Origin: Patescibacteria group bacterium
GTDB taxonomy: Bacteria; Patescibacteriota; WWE3; 2-01-FULL-39-13
DNA length: 9,216 nt
Assembly (NCBI GenBank): GCA_030916925.1
Contig: JAUPVU010000078.1
Span: 1-9,216 of the forward strand
Reading direction: 5' to 3'
Made by a program: the position numbers and the translations under genes. Shown here piece by piece: positions 1 through 7,848 of the stretch. A model generated the notes under the pieces. That model did not search any database. It worked only from the letters and a program-made list of their open reading frames with translations, and was not told the DNA's origin. Positions within the stretch are counted from its first letter, which is position 1; each line of letters starts with the position of its first letter.

Positions 1-1
1 A

Positions 2-43
2 GAAAAGGACATCCCAGGATTCGTCTTTAGTATGGAGGATTAA
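2..43 (+). CDS. Possible C-terminal tail of an upstream gene (5' end outside the window)
   Basis: One forward frame reads EKDIPGFVFSMED and stops at TAA 41-43, only 17 bases before the next start codon. The other two forward frames stop at TAG 28-30 and TAA 51-53. This frame gives the most protein-like sequence, and its stop position fits the tight packing of the locus. If it is real, an upstream gene on the same strand ends here and the extended -10 element at 46-54 lies immediately behind it. Fourteen codons are too few to name a family. The choice of frame is an inference. Confidence 0.35.
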   Translation, partial: EKDIPGFVFSMED

Positions 44-45
44 AG

Positions 46-54
46 TGATATAAT
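46..54 (+). promoter_or_regulatory. Extended -10 promoter element (TGATATAAT)
   Basis: TG-A-TATAAT is a perfect extended -10 (TGn plus TATAAT). Six bases separate it from the ATG at 61, so initiation about 7 bases downstream of the hexamer falls on or next to the A of the start codon. That predicts a leaderless or near-leaderless mRNA. The -35 region at the usual spacing (about 26-31, TTTAGT) is poor, which an extended -10 tolerates. GGAGG at 34-38 lies 22 bases before the ATG, too far to act as its Shine-Dalgarno site, and would lie upstream of the predicted transcript start. Confidence 0.5.
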
Positions 55-60
55 CGAAAC

Positions 61-966
61 ATGGAAAAAGTTATCGTTACAGGGGGAGCAGGATTCATAG
101 GGTCACATATTGTGGATGCCCTTATTCTCGATGGGTACGAGGTTCATATTGTAGACAACATGTCGGCAGGCAAAGAGGAGAATATCAACACGAAAGCAAT
201 AATGCACAATATAGATATACGCGATTATGATAAACTGTTGCCAGTATTTGAGAATGCAAAATACGTTTTTCACGAAGCGGCAATGCCACAAGTCGAGTAT
301 TCTATGCACAATCCAATCGAGACACACGATATAAATGTAAATGGACTACTCAATGTCTTGGAAGCGAGTAGAGTAAAGAATGTAAAGAGATTACTCTTTG
401 CAGCTTCGAGCGCCGCCTATGGCAACCAAGATACTCTGCCACTTGTAGAAACTATGGAAATGAAGCCCTTATCTCCATACGGAACCCATAAGTTAATTGG
501 TGAGATATATTGTAGCTTATATTCTAGAATTTATAATTTAGAGACTGTGTCTTTAAAATATTTCAATGTATACGGCCCACGCCAAAGTAGCTCTGGTGCA
601 TACGCTTCGGTAATTGCCAAGTTCCTAGATTTGAAAAAGAGTAATATGCCTATGACTATAACAGGGGACGGCGAGCAGACTCGTAGCTTCGTACATGTGG
701 ACGATGTTGTAAAAGCAAATTTGATAGCTATGACAGGGGAGAATGTGGGTAAAGGGGAGGTAATAAATATTGGGACAGAGGAAATGTATTCAGTAAATCA
801 GATTGCCAAATTACTAGGTGGAGAGTTTGTATATATAGACCCTCGGATTGAACCAAGAGCTACATCTGCAGATATCATAAAGGCCAGAGAATTGTTGAAC
901 TGGGAGCCAAATGTCAAATTCGAAGAAGCCTTGATAGAATTGAAGAAGTATAATAGTATAGCCTAA
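61..966 (+). CDS. NAD-dependent UDP-sugar 4-epimerase-like extended SDR
   Basis: This is a cytoplasmic extended short-chain dehydrogenase/reductase of the GalE/WbpP type, expected to invert C4 of a UDP-hexose through a 4-keto intermediate. Residues 8-14 form the NAD-binding GGAGFIG, with an acidic residue after beta-2 (D32). SSAAYG at 116-121 carries the catalytic serine, and Y140-x-x-x-K144 (SPYGTHK) is the catalytic pair. FNVYGPRQ (168-175) and TRSFVHVDD (207-215) are typical of the class. The length, 301 residues, is short against about 338 for E. coli GalE but normal for this subgroup. The start is secure: an in-frame TGA at 46-48 blocks extension, and the next Met (M34) would remove the Rossmann motif. 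The substrate is open. The residue aligned by motif with GalE Y299 / WbpP S306 appears to be T268, a small residue that could admit N-acetylated sugars; UDP-glucose or UDP-glucuronate are alternatives. A 72-base gap follows, so the gene may be a separate unit from the downstream run. Confidence 0.9.
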   Translation: MEKVIVTGGAGFIGSHIVDALILDGYEVHIVDNMSAGKEENINTKAIMHNIDIRDYDKLLPVFENAKYVFHEAAMPQVEYSMHNPIETHDINVNGLLNVLEASRVKNVKRLLFAASSAAYGNQDTLPLVETMEMKPLSPYGTHKLIGEIYCSLYSRIYNLETVSLKYFNVYGPRQSSSGAYASVIAKFLDLKKSNMPMTITGDGEQTRSFVHVDDVVKANLIAMTGENVGKGEVINIGTEEMYSVNQIAKLLGGEFVYIDPRIEPRATSADIIKARELLNWEPNVKFEEALIELKKYNSIA

Positions 967-1038
967 TATACTTGTCCCGTTTGAAAAAAATGGAAATTAT
1001 GTAAATACAGAGCATTAATATTTAAATTTTTTAATAAG
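967..1038 (+). promoter_or_regulatory. Intergenic gap, possible promoter for the ugd-GT2 run
   Basis: This is the only sizeable gap in the plus-strand set, since all later junctions are 5 bases or less, so a promoter for the following seven genes would be expected here. Candidate elements are weak. TTGTCC (972-977) and AATTAT (995-1000) are 17 bases apart, each matching four of six consensus positions. TTGAAA (981-986) with TAAATA (1002-1007) has a 15-base spacer. The last 24 bases before the ugd ATG are A and T apart from a final G, with no Shine-Dalgarno site. I see no GC-rich hairpin that would terminate transcription from the first gene, so read-through remains possible. Confidence 0.3.
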
Positions 1039-2361
1039 ATGAAAATTGCAGTTATAGGTACAGGATATGTTGGACTGGTTACAGGAGCTTGCTTTGCTGA
1101 AGTAGGCTTAGAGGTTGCTTGTGTTGATATAGATATAAATAAAATAGAAAATCTCAAAAAAGGGATCTTGCCAATCTACGAGCAAGGCTTGGAAGAGATT
1201 GTCGCCAATAATTACGAAAAAGGGCGACTACAATTTGAGAGTTCAATCGGCGAAAATATTAAGGATTGTGAAGTAATTTTTATTGCTGTAGGTACTCCTC
1301 CAGATGAGGACGGTAGTGCAGACCTCAAACATGTATTAGCAGTAGCAGACGCCATAGGTAACAATATAGATAAATATACTGTAGTAGTAACAAAAAGTAC
1401 GGTTCCAGTTGGAACAGCCAAGAAAGTAAAAGAAACAGTACAAAATGCTCTTGCAAAAAGAAATGTGAAAGTTGAATTCGACGTAGCAAGTAATCCAGAA
1501 TTCCTAAAAGAGGGAGCAGCAGTAGAGGACTTTATGAAGCCCGAAAGGATTATAATTGGGGTGGAATCAAAGAGAGCTGAGGAAGTAATGAATAAATTAT
1601 ACAAACCATTTCTACTTAATGGTCACCCATGTATATTTATGGATATTCCAAGCGCAGAGATGACAAAGTATGCGGCCAACAGTATGCTTGCTACTAAAAT
1701 TAGCTTTATGAATGATATAGCCAATTTGTGCGACATTATGGGGGTGGATGTAAATATGGTTCGCCGTGGAATAGGGAGTGATAGTCGGATTGGAAATAAA
1801 TTTATTTATCCAGGTGCTGGATATGGTGGAAGCTGTTTCCCAAAGGATGTGAAAGCTTTGATCAAAACTGCCAATGAGAATGGCTATAAGATGAAAGTAT
1901 TGCAAGCAGTTGAGGAGGTAAATGATAATCAAAAGCAGATAATGTTTGTTAAGTTAACAAATTATTTCAAGGATTTGAAAGGCAAAAAGATCGCACTATG
2001 GGGATTGTCTTTCAAACCAAAGACTGATGATATGCGTGAGGCTCCAAGTCTTGTGTTGATAGATCAATTACTCAATGCAGGTGCTAGTGTATACGCGTAT
2101 GACCCAAAGGCTATGCACGAAGCCAAGAGGGTATTGGGAGACAAAATTATTTATGGTAAGGATCAATATGAAATTTTGCAAGATTCTGATGCGTTGGTAG
2201 TTTTAACAGAGTGGCCAGAATTCCGATCCCCTGATTTCACTAAAACAGGAGAGAGTTTGAAGAATAAAGTAATATTTGACGGCAGAAATATTTATGAACC
2301 GAGCGAAATGAAGAGTCTTGGATTTTATTATGAATGTATTGGTAGAAATATAATCAAATGA
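1039..2361 (+). CDS. ugd: UDP-glucose 6-dehydrogenase
   Basis: It oxidises UDP-glucose to UDP-glucuronate in two NAD-dependent steps in the cytoplasm. All three family domains are present in 440 residues, the usual length. The N-terminal Rossmann domain starts with GTGYVG (7-12) and carries KSTVPVGT (119-126). SNPEFLKEG (151-159) holds the conserved active-site glutamate E154. The central helix includes K220 and N225. The active-site loop GGSCFPKD (263-270) has catalytic C266 and conserved D270. The C-terminal UDP-binding domain has [17 protein letters not shown] (321-337) and FDGRNIY (413-419). The start at 1039 leaves the usual six residues before the glycine-rich motif. Its product is the substrate of the next gene, uxs, whose ATG overlaps this gene's TGA (ATGA, 2358-2361), implying coupled translation. 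No residue expected for activity is missing. The similar UDP-N-acetyl-mannosamine/glucosamine dehydrogenases are less likely given the motif wording and the uxs neighbour. Confidence 0.95.
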   Translation: MKIAVIGTGYVGLVTGACFAEVGLEVACVDIDINKIENLKKGILPIYEQGLEEIVANNYEKGRLQFESSIGENIKDCEVIFIAVGTPPDEDGSADLKHVLAVADAIGNNIDKYTVVVTKSTVPVGTAKKVKETVQNALAKRNVKVEFDVASNPEFLKEGAAVEDFMKPERIIIGVESKRAEEVMNKLYKPFLLNGHPCIFMDIPSAEMTKYAANSMLATKISFMNDIANLCDIMGVDVNMVRRGIGSDSRIGNKFIYPGAGYGGSCFPKDVKALIKTANENGYKMKVLQAVEEVNDNQKQIMFVKLTNYFKDLKGKKIALWGLSFKPKTDDMREAPSLVLIDQLLNAGASVYAYDPKAMHEAKRVLGDKIIYGKDQYEILQDSDALVVLTEWPEFRSPDFTKTGESLKNKVIFDGRNIYEPSEMKSLGFYYECIGRNIIK

Positions 2362-3293
2362 AAAAAGTATTAATCACAGGTGGAGCAGGATTTCTCGGAT
2401 CACATTTATGTGATAGATTCTTAAAAGAAGGCTATAGTGTTTTATGCATGGATAATTTAATCACCGGCAATAAAAAAAATATTGAACATTTGCTGGATAG
2501 AGATGATTTTGTTTTTCTTGAACAAGATGTTTGTGAATTTATAAAGATAGATGGCGACCTTGATTATATTTTGCATTTTGCATCTCCTGCAAGTCCGATA
2601 GATTATCTTAAATTTCCAATCGAAACTTTGAAAGTTGGATCACTCGGTACCCACAATTTACTAGGACTTGCAAAAGCTAAAAAGGCAAGGATCTTGATAG
2701 CTTCAACGAGCGAAGTTTATGGAGACCCAAAGGAAAGTCCCCAGAGAGAGGAGTATTGGGGTAATGTTAATCCAGTAGGCCCTCGTAGTGTTTATGATGA
2801 GGCCAAGCGTTTCCAAGAGGCCATAACAATGGCATACAATAGGCAATTTGGCTTGGAAACACGCATTGTGCGCATATTCAATACATATGGCCCAAGGATG
2901 CGTCTAGATGACGGTAGGGCATTACCTGCCTTTGTTGGGCAAGCATTAAAAGGTGAAGATTTGACCGTATTTGGTGACGGTAGCCAAACAAGATCATTTT
3001 GCTATGTGGATGATTTAGTTGATGGTATATATAGGCTACTTTTAAGCGATTATTCTATGCCTATAAATATTGGTAATCCAGAGGAAATTAGTATAAAAGA
3101 TTTTGCAGAGGAAATTATCAAATTGACAGGCTCAAATCAAAAGATAATTTACAAAGACCTGCCTACAGACGACCCTAAACAGAGGAAGCCTGATATTACC
3201 AAAGCTCGTGATATACTTAAATGGGAGCCAAAGATTAAAAGGGCTGAAGGTTTACAGGTTACATATGATTATTTTAAATCAATAAAAAGTTAA
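2358..3293 (+). CDS. uxs: UDP-glucuronate decarboxylase (UDP-xylose synthase)
   Basis: This extended SDR decarboxylates UDP-glucuronate to UDP-xylose through a UDP-4-keto-pentose, with NAD recycled in the active site. Residues 8-14 are the Rossmann [16 protein letters not shown] (116-124) is the UXS signature with catalytic T117 and E119. [11 protein letters not shown] (141-151) carries Y146 and K150, where many other extended SDRs have SPYxxxK. R276 in QRKPDI (275-280) matches the conserved arginine that distinguishes decarboxylases. FNTYGPRM (174-181) and TRSFCYVDD (211-219) are also typical. At 311 residues it matches soluble bacterial enzymes and lacks the membrane anchor of animal UXS. 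It follows ugd with a 4-base overlap, so the pair forms a complete UDP-glucose to UDP-xylose route. A UDP-4-keto-pentose synthase that releases the intermediate is a less likely alternative. Confidence 0.92.
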   Translation: MKKVLITGGAGFLGSHLCDRFLKEGYSVLCMDNLITGNKKNIEHLLDRDDFVFLEQDVCEFIKIDGDLDYILHFASPASPIDYLKFPIETLKVGSLGTHNLLGLAKAKKARILIASTSEVYGDPKESPQREEYWGNVNPVGPRSVYDEAKRFQEAITMAYNRQFGLETRIVRIFNTYGPRMRLDDGRALPAFVGQALKGEDLTVFGDGSQTRSFCYVDDLVDGIYRLLLSDYSMPINIGNPEEISIKDFAEEIIKLTGSNQKIIYKDLPTDDPKQRKPDITKARDILKWEPKIKRAEGLQVTYDYFKSIKS

Positions 3294-3298
3294 AATTT

Positions 3299-4360
3299 AT
3301 GGAAAACAAAAAAAAGGCATTAATCATAGGTATTACAGGACAAGATGGATCTTATTTGGCTGAATTTTTGTTAGAAAAAGGATACGAGGTCCATGGTATG
3401 ATACGCCGCTCATCGAGTTTCAACACTGAGCGCTTGGAACATATATATCAGGATCCTCATATCAATGATCGTAATTTGATTCTGCATTATGGTGATCTCT
3501 CCGACTCAAATAGTATTAATAGTATGATCAATAAAAGTAAACCTGATGAGATTTACAATCTTGGTGCGCAGAGTCATGTTCGCGTGAGTTTTGATATTCC
3601 TGAGTATACAGCAGATATTGATGCCCTTGGTACACTACGATTACTCGATGTGATCAAGGAGCAGACTTACCCGATCAAATTTTACCAAGCTGGAAGTAGC
3701 GAAATGTATGGCAAAGTTCTGGAAACTCCTCAAAAGGAAACTACACCATTTAATCCGGCTAGCCCATACGCTTGCGCCAAAGTTTTCTCGCATTATATTT
3801 GTGCCAATTATCGGTATGCATACAAAATGTTTGTTTGTAATGGGATACTTTTCAACCACGAATCACCTCGTCGTGGTCGGACTTTTGTTACAAAGAAAAT
3901 TGTGGAAGGGTTGGTTGATATTAAATTAGGTAAAAAGGAAAAGATATTTTTAGGCAATTTGGAAGCAAAACGTGACTGGGGATACGCATATGACTACGTG
4001 CGCGCAATGTGGCTAATGCTCCAACAAGATACTCCGGATGACTATGTGATAGCAACAGGCGAGACACACTCCGTGCGCGAATTTGTAGAATATGCATCAA
4101 CATTACTTGGATACAATATTAAATGGGAGGGTAAAGGTTTGGATGAAAAAGGTATAGATGAAAAATCTGGCCAAGTTTTGATAAGTATAGACGAGGCGTA
4201 TTACAGGCCAAGCGAAGTTGATGTATTGTTAGGGGATAGTACAAAAGCGAAAAATAAATTGAATTGGGAAGCTGAAATAAAGTTTAAAGACTTGATTGAC
4301 TTAATGATGAAAGGTGAATTTGAAGAGCGTGGATTAAATGTAAATGATTATTTAGCCTAA
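3299..4360 (+). CDS. gmd: GDP-mannose 4,6-dehydratase
   Basis: It converts GDP-D-mannose to GDP-4-keto-6-deoxy-D-mannose, the first committed step to GDP-L-fucose (and to GDP-rhamnose or GDP-perosamine in other pathways). Residues 11-17 are the cofactor motif GITGQDG typical of Gmd. R36-R37 followed by serines fits the NADP-phosphate-binding RRSSS. The catalytic set S133-S134-E135 with Y157 and K161 (YACAK) aligns with E. coli T133-S134-E135-Y157-K161; Ser for Thr at 133 is a conservative change. [15 protein letters not shown] (186-200) and YYRPSEVD (301-308) are also characteristic. At 353 residues it is close to family length. The start lies 5 bases after the uxs stop (TAA-AATTT-ATG), with no Shine-Dalgarno site. 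The presence of fcl two genes downstream shows that the intermediate is destined for fucose. Confidence 0.95.
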   Translation: MENKKKALIIGITGQDGSYLAEFLLEKGYEVHGMIRRSSSFNTERLEHIYQDPHINDRNLILHYGDLSDSNSINSMINKSKPDEIYNLGAQSHVRVSFDIPEYTADIDALGTLRLLDVIKEQTYPIKFYQAGSSEMYGKVLETPQKETTPFNPASPYACAKVFSHYICANYRYAYKMFVCNGILFNHESPRRGRTFVTKKIVEGLVDIKLGKKEKIFLGNLEAKRDWGYAYDYVRAMWLMLQQDTPDDYVIATGETHSVREFVEYASTLLGYNIKWEGKGLDEKGIDEKSGQVLISIDEAYYRPSEVDVLLGDSTKAKNKLNWEAEIKFKDLIDLMMKGEFEERGLNVNDYLA

Positions 4361-4364
4361 ATTT

Positions 4365-5288
4365 ATGAATAAAGATGAATTTAAAAATATTATAGTTGTT
4401 ACAGGAGTTTATTATGCCGATAATGAAATGTATAGGTCCCGTTCAAAGATTTGGCCCAAAACATTTGCAAACGCAGAGAAACTAGGGGTGAAAATGGTTG
4501 TACGTAATGATGGTGGACTGCCTACCGAAATGCTCGATAGTTTTAAAAAATTTCAGAATTTAACTTTTGTTAACAAAGACAATCCAAATACTCTCGGTGG
4601 TGGGCGTAGAGAGGCTTTCCAGAGGGCTTTAGAGATTGCAGACACTGAAGGTATAGATAACCCGACAATTATATGGATTGAGGTTGAGAAAGACGACTTT
4701 ATAAATGAAGCAAATTTGCATCGTTTACAAGAAGAAATTAATAATGGGACCAATATTATTATCCCAGAAAGGGGGGAGAAAGCATGGAATCAATTACCAG
4801 AAGTTCAAAGTTTTTTAGAAAAAAGAGCCGAAGGCAAATTTCAACAAATTCTTGAAAAGGAGACAAAAGGATCATTTAATAAAAAATTAGATATATGGTT
4901 CGGGCCAAAGGTTTTTAATAAAGAAGGGGCTAAATATTTCTTGGAATATAATAAGGAAGGGGATAAAACTGACCTATGGGACTCGCTTATGGTGCCTGTT
5001 GTAGAGGCGATTAAAAAAGGTGAGAAAGTGGAAAGTGTGGAAATGGATTTCCTTTATGATAAAGGATTAATAGAGAGCGACTCAAGCAGAGAAGCATCAA
5101 TAAAGAGAATTGAGCAATATACACAAATTTTAGCTGCTCTTGGAGATAAGGATTGGCAAGAATTTTTTGAAAGGGCTAAGGATGAACTCGCAAGTGCTAA
5201 AGAAGTACTAAGTGAAAAGAAAACCCTGGATAATCCTGAAGGCATAGAGGCAAAAAAGAATATAGTCAATAAATGGAAGTTAAAATAA
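4365..5288 (+). CDS. Putative GT-A-fold glycosyltransferase-like protein, function unknown
   Basis: I cannot assign a characterised family. The 307 residues look like a nucleotide-diphospho-sugar-transferase (GT-A) type domain followed by a helical tail. The N-terminal part alternates hydrophobic strands with RNDGG (47-51) and [12 protein letters not shown] (78-89). WIEVEKDD (104-111) ends a hydrophobic strand and sits where GT-A enzymes carry a DxD metal motif. IIIPERG (131-137) leads into a Gln/Glu-rich helix (about 145-160). DIWFGPKVF (176-184) and [17 protein letters not shown] (203-219) resemble a GT-A active-site and acceptor half. The tail (about 240-307) is highly charged and helical. 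No signal peptide or membrane segment is seen, so it is probably cytoplasmic. It starts 4 bases after gmd, with one base before fcl, inside the GDP-fucose pathway genes. It may act on a GDP-sugar or a fucose-containing glycan, but that is inference from position only. A sugar-modifying or retaining-transferase relative is equally possible. Confidence 0.6.
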   Translation: MNKDEFKNIIVVTGVYYADNEMYRSRSKIWPKTFANAEKLGVKMVVRNDGGLPTEMLDSFKKFQNLTFVNKDNPNTLGGGRREAFQRALEIADTEGIDNPTIIWIEVEKDDFINEANLHRLQEEINNGTNIIIPERGEKAWNQLPEVQSFLEKRAEGKFQQILEKETKGSFNKKLDIWFGPKVFNKEGAKYFLEYNKEGDKTDLWDSLMVPVVEAIKKGEKVESVEMDFLYDKGLIESDSSREASIKRIEQYTQILAALGDKDWQEFFERAKDELASAKEVLSEKKTLDNPEGIEAKKNIVNKWKLK

Positions 5289-5289
5289 T

Positions 5290-6225
5290 ATGCGAAAAGA
5301 TTCAAAAATTTATATCGCTGGACACATGGGCCTCGTAGGTTCAGCTTTGGTGAGGGAATTAAAAACACAAGGGTATCATAATTTAATTTTAAAAAATCGT
5401 GAGGACCTTGACCTAACTTCTCAAGAAGAAGTAAAAAAATTTTTTGAGTTTGAAAAACCAGAATATGTTTTTTTGGCTGCAGCGAAAGTCGGTGGGATTG
5501 TTGCCAACAATACTTACCCTGCGGATTTTATTGTAGATAATTTAAAAATAGAAACAAATGTTATTGATAATGCATACAAAAACAATGTGAAGAAATTATT
5601 ATTTCTTGGTAGTTCATGTATTTACCCAAAGAATTCTACTCAACCAATAAAAGAAGAATATTTACTTACGGGGGAAATTGAGCCTACAAATAAAGCATAT
5701 GCTGTTGCAAAAATTGCAGGTATTGTATTGTGTCAGTCATATGTCAAACAATATGGCGCAAATTTTATTTCTGTTATGCCGACAAATTTGTATGGAGAGA
5801 ATGACAATTTCGATCTACAAAACTCCCATGTACTACCAGCAATGATTAGGAAATTTGATGATGCAATTAAAAATAATTTAAGCGAAGTAGTATTATGGGG
5901 AACAGGAGCACCTCGGAGGGAATTCTTGCATGTTGATGATCTCGCGAATGCTTGTGTGTTCTTGATGGATAATTACAACAGTCCTGAAATAATTAATATT
6001 GGAACTGGGGTTGATTTGTCTATCCTAGAATTAGCAAATATGGTTAAGGAGATTGTAGGTTATAAGGGTAGTATAATATGGGATTCCACTAAACCAGACG
6101 GGACCCCTCGTAAGCTACTAGATGTAACCAAAATAGAGACATTAGGCTGGAAGCATAGCTTAGAGCTAAAAGAGGGTATAAAGCTTACTTGGGAGTGGTA
6201 TAAGGCTAATAAAGGCATAGATTAA
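5290..6225 (+). CDS. fcl: GDP-L-fucose synthase (GDP-4-keto-6-deoxymannose 3,5-epimerase/4-reductase)
   Basis: It epimerises GDP-4-keto-6-deoxymannose at C3 and C5 and reduces C4 with NADPH, giving GDP-L-fucose. Residues 11-17 are the cofactor motif GHMGLVG of this family. GSSCIYPK (107-114) carries catalytic S108 and C110. Y137-x-x-x-K141 (AYAVAK) and H180 (NSHVLPA) complete the set that aligns with E. coli S107, C109, Y136, K140 and H179. AAAKVGGI (63-70) and NLYGENDNF (166-174) are strong family signatures. At 311 residues it is slightly shorter than E. coli Fcl (321). One base separates it from the preceding unassigned gene, and its last base is the first base of the fucosyltransferase ATG. 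It completes the GDP-fucose route begun by gmd and is placed directly before a probable user of the product. Confidence 0.95.
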   Translation: MRKDSKIYIAGHMGLVGSALVRELKTQGYHNLILKNREDLDLTSQEEVKKFFEFEKPEYVFLAAAKVGGIVANNTYPADFIVDNLKIETNVIDNAYKNNVKKLLFLGSSCIYPKNSTQPIKEEYLLTGEIEPTNKAYAVAKIAGIVLCQSYVKQYGANFISVMPTNLYGENDNFDLQNSHVLPAMIRKFDDAIKNNLSEVVLWGTGAPRREFLHVDDLANACVFLMDNYNSPEIINIGTGVDLSILELANMVKEIVGYKGSIIWDSTKPDGTPRKLLDVTKIETLGWKHSLELKEGIKLTWEWYKANKGID

Positions 6226-7010
6226 TGATAATTCTAAGACTAAAAGGAGGGCTTGGTAATCAAATGTTCCAATACGCTAGGGGGCGTGTTTTGGCTATTA
6301 AGTACAAGACCCAATTATCTATAGACTTAAATTATTTTAAAAACAAGAATTTTACACCAAGAGAATATAACTTGGATCAATTTAATATTAAAGCACAAAT
6401 TATAGAGGAAAATAAAACACCATTTTTTATTAAATATTTTTTACCCGTAATTAAAAAAATTAATTGGAATGGAAATATTTATCTTGATGGTTATTTCCAA
6501 AGCGAAAAATATTTTAAGAAATATTCTGAGATTATCAGAGAGGACTTTAATTTAAAAGAAATACCTACAAAGACTGAAGATTTAATAAAAGAAATAAAAA
6601 ATTGTAATTCTGTATGTATGCATATAAGAAGGGGAGATTATGTTGGCAATAAGCTCCATCCAGTGCAAGATATATATTATTACGAAAAGGCAATTATGGA
6701 ACTGGAGAAAAAAGTAAAAATTGATAATATTTATATTTTCTCAGATGATATAATCTGGTGCAAAGAGAATATAAATTTTAAATATAAAATAACATTTATA
6801 AACAAGGAAGAACTCAATATTACAGATGTTGAAGAGCTATGTATAATGACCAATTGTAAAAATTTTATAATTGCTAACAGTAGCTTTTCTTGGTGGGGGG
6901 CATGGTTATCTGGTAATCCGGGTAAGCTTGTTGTCGCTCCTAGTAAATGGTTTACCGATGAGTCGATCAATACAAATGATTTAATTCCACCAGAGTGGAT
7001 TCGAATATAG
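6225..7010 (+). CDS. Alpha-1,2-fucosyltransferase, GT11 family
   Basis: It is expected to transfer L-fucose from GDP-fucose to a galactose-type acceptor in an inverting alpha-1,2 linkage on the cytoplasmic side. Residues 8-18 (GGLGNQMFQYA) are the GT11 N-terminal signature. YLDGYFQSEKYF (86-97) is typical. HIRRGDY (133-139) is the donor-binding HxRRxDY motif shared with related fucosyltransferases. FSDD (172-175) and NSSFSWWGAWL (218-228) are the remaining conserved blocks, followed by PSKWF (239-243). The length of 261 residues is somewhat short for bacterial GT11 enzymes, mostly around 280-300, but every block is intact. There is no transmembrane segment. The ATG overlaps the fcl stop by one base (TAATG), suggesting reinitiation. 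The gene is visibly more AT-rich than the nucleotide-sugar genes. An alpha-1,2 linkage to a sugar other than galactose cannot be excluded. Confidence 0.9.
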   Translation: MIILRLKGGLGNQMFQYARGRVLAIKYKTQLSIDLNYFKNKNFTPREYNLDQFNIKAQIIEENKTPFFIKYFLPVIKKINWNGNIYLDGYFQSEKYFKKYSEIIREDFNLKEIPTKTEDLIKEIKNCNSVCMHIRRGDYVGNKLHPVQDIYYYEKAIMELEKKVKIDNIYIFSDDIIWCKENINFKYKITFINKEELNITDVEELCIMTNCKNFIIANSSFSWWGAWLSGNPGKLVVAPSKWFTDESINTNDLIPPEWIRI

Positions 7011-7011
7011 C

Positions 7012-7848
7012 ATGCAGAAACTAATTTCGATTATACTACCAACATATAATGGCTCTAAATGGATCATAAATGCTGTAGAGAGCGTGATAGCCCAGTCTTA
7101 TACTGATTGGGAACTATTAGTACTAGATGATGGCTCAAATGACAGCACAGAGCTTATTGTAAGTCAGATAGCCCAAAATGACCCAAGGGTACGGTACTTA
7201 AAAAACGAGGAAAATTTGGGTATTCAAAAGACTTTAAATAAGGGTATAAATGAATCTAAAGGTGAATACATTGCTCGTATCGACGATGATGATAGGTGGA
7301 CCGATATAAATAAATTGAAAAATCAAGTTGCATTTCTTGAGGAAAATAAAGATTACGTGCTTATCGGTACAGGAGCAATCCTAATAGACGAAGAGGGGAA
7401 AGAATTGTCGAAGTTTTTGATGCCTCAAAAAGATAAGGATATAAGGAGAAAGATTTTATCTAAAAACTGTTTTATTCACTCGAGTGTGCTTTTTCGCAAG
7501 GAAGTAGCACTAATAGTGGGAGGGTACGATGAGTCTGGTGATACACGCCACGTAGAAGATTATGATCTATGGTTGAATCTCGGTACTAAAGGTAAATTTG
7601 CAAACCTTGGTAGTTATTCTGTTTCTTTAATGCAAAGAGAGGGGACTATTTCAAATAGCAATAGGATTAATCAGGCAAAAAGGGTACTTGTTTTGATAAG
7701 AAAGTTTAAAAATATATACCTTAACTTTCGAATAGGTTATTCTGTAAGTGTAGCAAGATTGGTTTTCTTTAGCCTACAAAAGGTTACTCCATTTAGTAAT
7801 AAACTTTTGTACAAAATAAAAACAGTATATAAAAAATCTAATTTTTAA
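7012..7848 (+). CDS. GT2-family glycosyltransferase
   Basis: This is an inverting GT-A glycosyltransferase of the large GT2 family; donor and acceptor cannot be read from sequence. The N-terminus ISIILPTYNG (5-14) starts the nucleotide-binding domain. LDDGSNDST (38-46) is the conserved second block. ARIDDDDRW (88-96) contains the DxD metal site. CFIHSSVLFRKE (153-164) and VEDYDLWLNL (181-190), with likely catalytic-base residues E182-D183, complete the family pattern. At 278 residues it is a normal single-domain size. The C-terminal part (about 225-275) is basic with hydrophobic faces and may associate with the membrane surface; there is no clear transmembrane helix. It begins one base after the fucosyltransferase stop, with no Shine-Dalgarno site, so it is the last gene of the plus-strand run. 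Its 3' end overlaps the converging GT17 gene by 11 bases. Confidence 0.9.
   Translation: MQKLISIILPTYNGSKWIINAVESVIAQSYTDWELLVLDDGSNDSTELIVSQIAQNDPRVRYLKNEENLGIQKTLNKGINESKGEYIARIDDDDRWTDINKLKNQVAFLEENKDYVLIGTGAILIDEEGKELSKFLMPQKDKDIRRKILSKNCFIHSSVLFRKEVALIVGGYDESGDTRHVEDYDLWLNLGTKGKFANLGSYSVSLMQREGTISNSNRINQAKRVLVLIRKFKNIYLNFRIGYSVSVARLVFFSLQKVTPFSNKLLYKIKTVYKKSNF

Noticed and set aside
34..53. GGAGG followed six bases later by GTG ATA TAA, a possible two-codon mini-ORF
   Set aside because: A start-stop of two codons is not a gene, and the GGAGG may simply encode part of an upstream protein tail (frame ending at 43). The overlapping TGATATAAT is better explained as a promoter.
967..1038. 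Degenerate gene or mobile-element remnant in the 72-base gap
   Set aside because: No coding remnant, terminal inverted repeat or duplicated target is visible. The gap reads as AT-rich leader sequence.
1212..1604. Antisense open frames within the ugd, gmd and neighbouring genes (such as 1212-1604, 3641-3859 and 5054-5368 on the minus strand)
   Set aside because: They lie opposite genes with complete catalytic motifs, have no recognisable domain or start signal, and show composition expected of antisense shadows.
2359..2370. Possible code-25 reading (TGA as glycine) extending ugd
   Set aside because: Reading through would add only four residues (GKKY) and lengthen the overlap with uxs. All genes are intact without in-frame TGA, and TGA also serves as the stop at 8746-8748, so the standard code fits.
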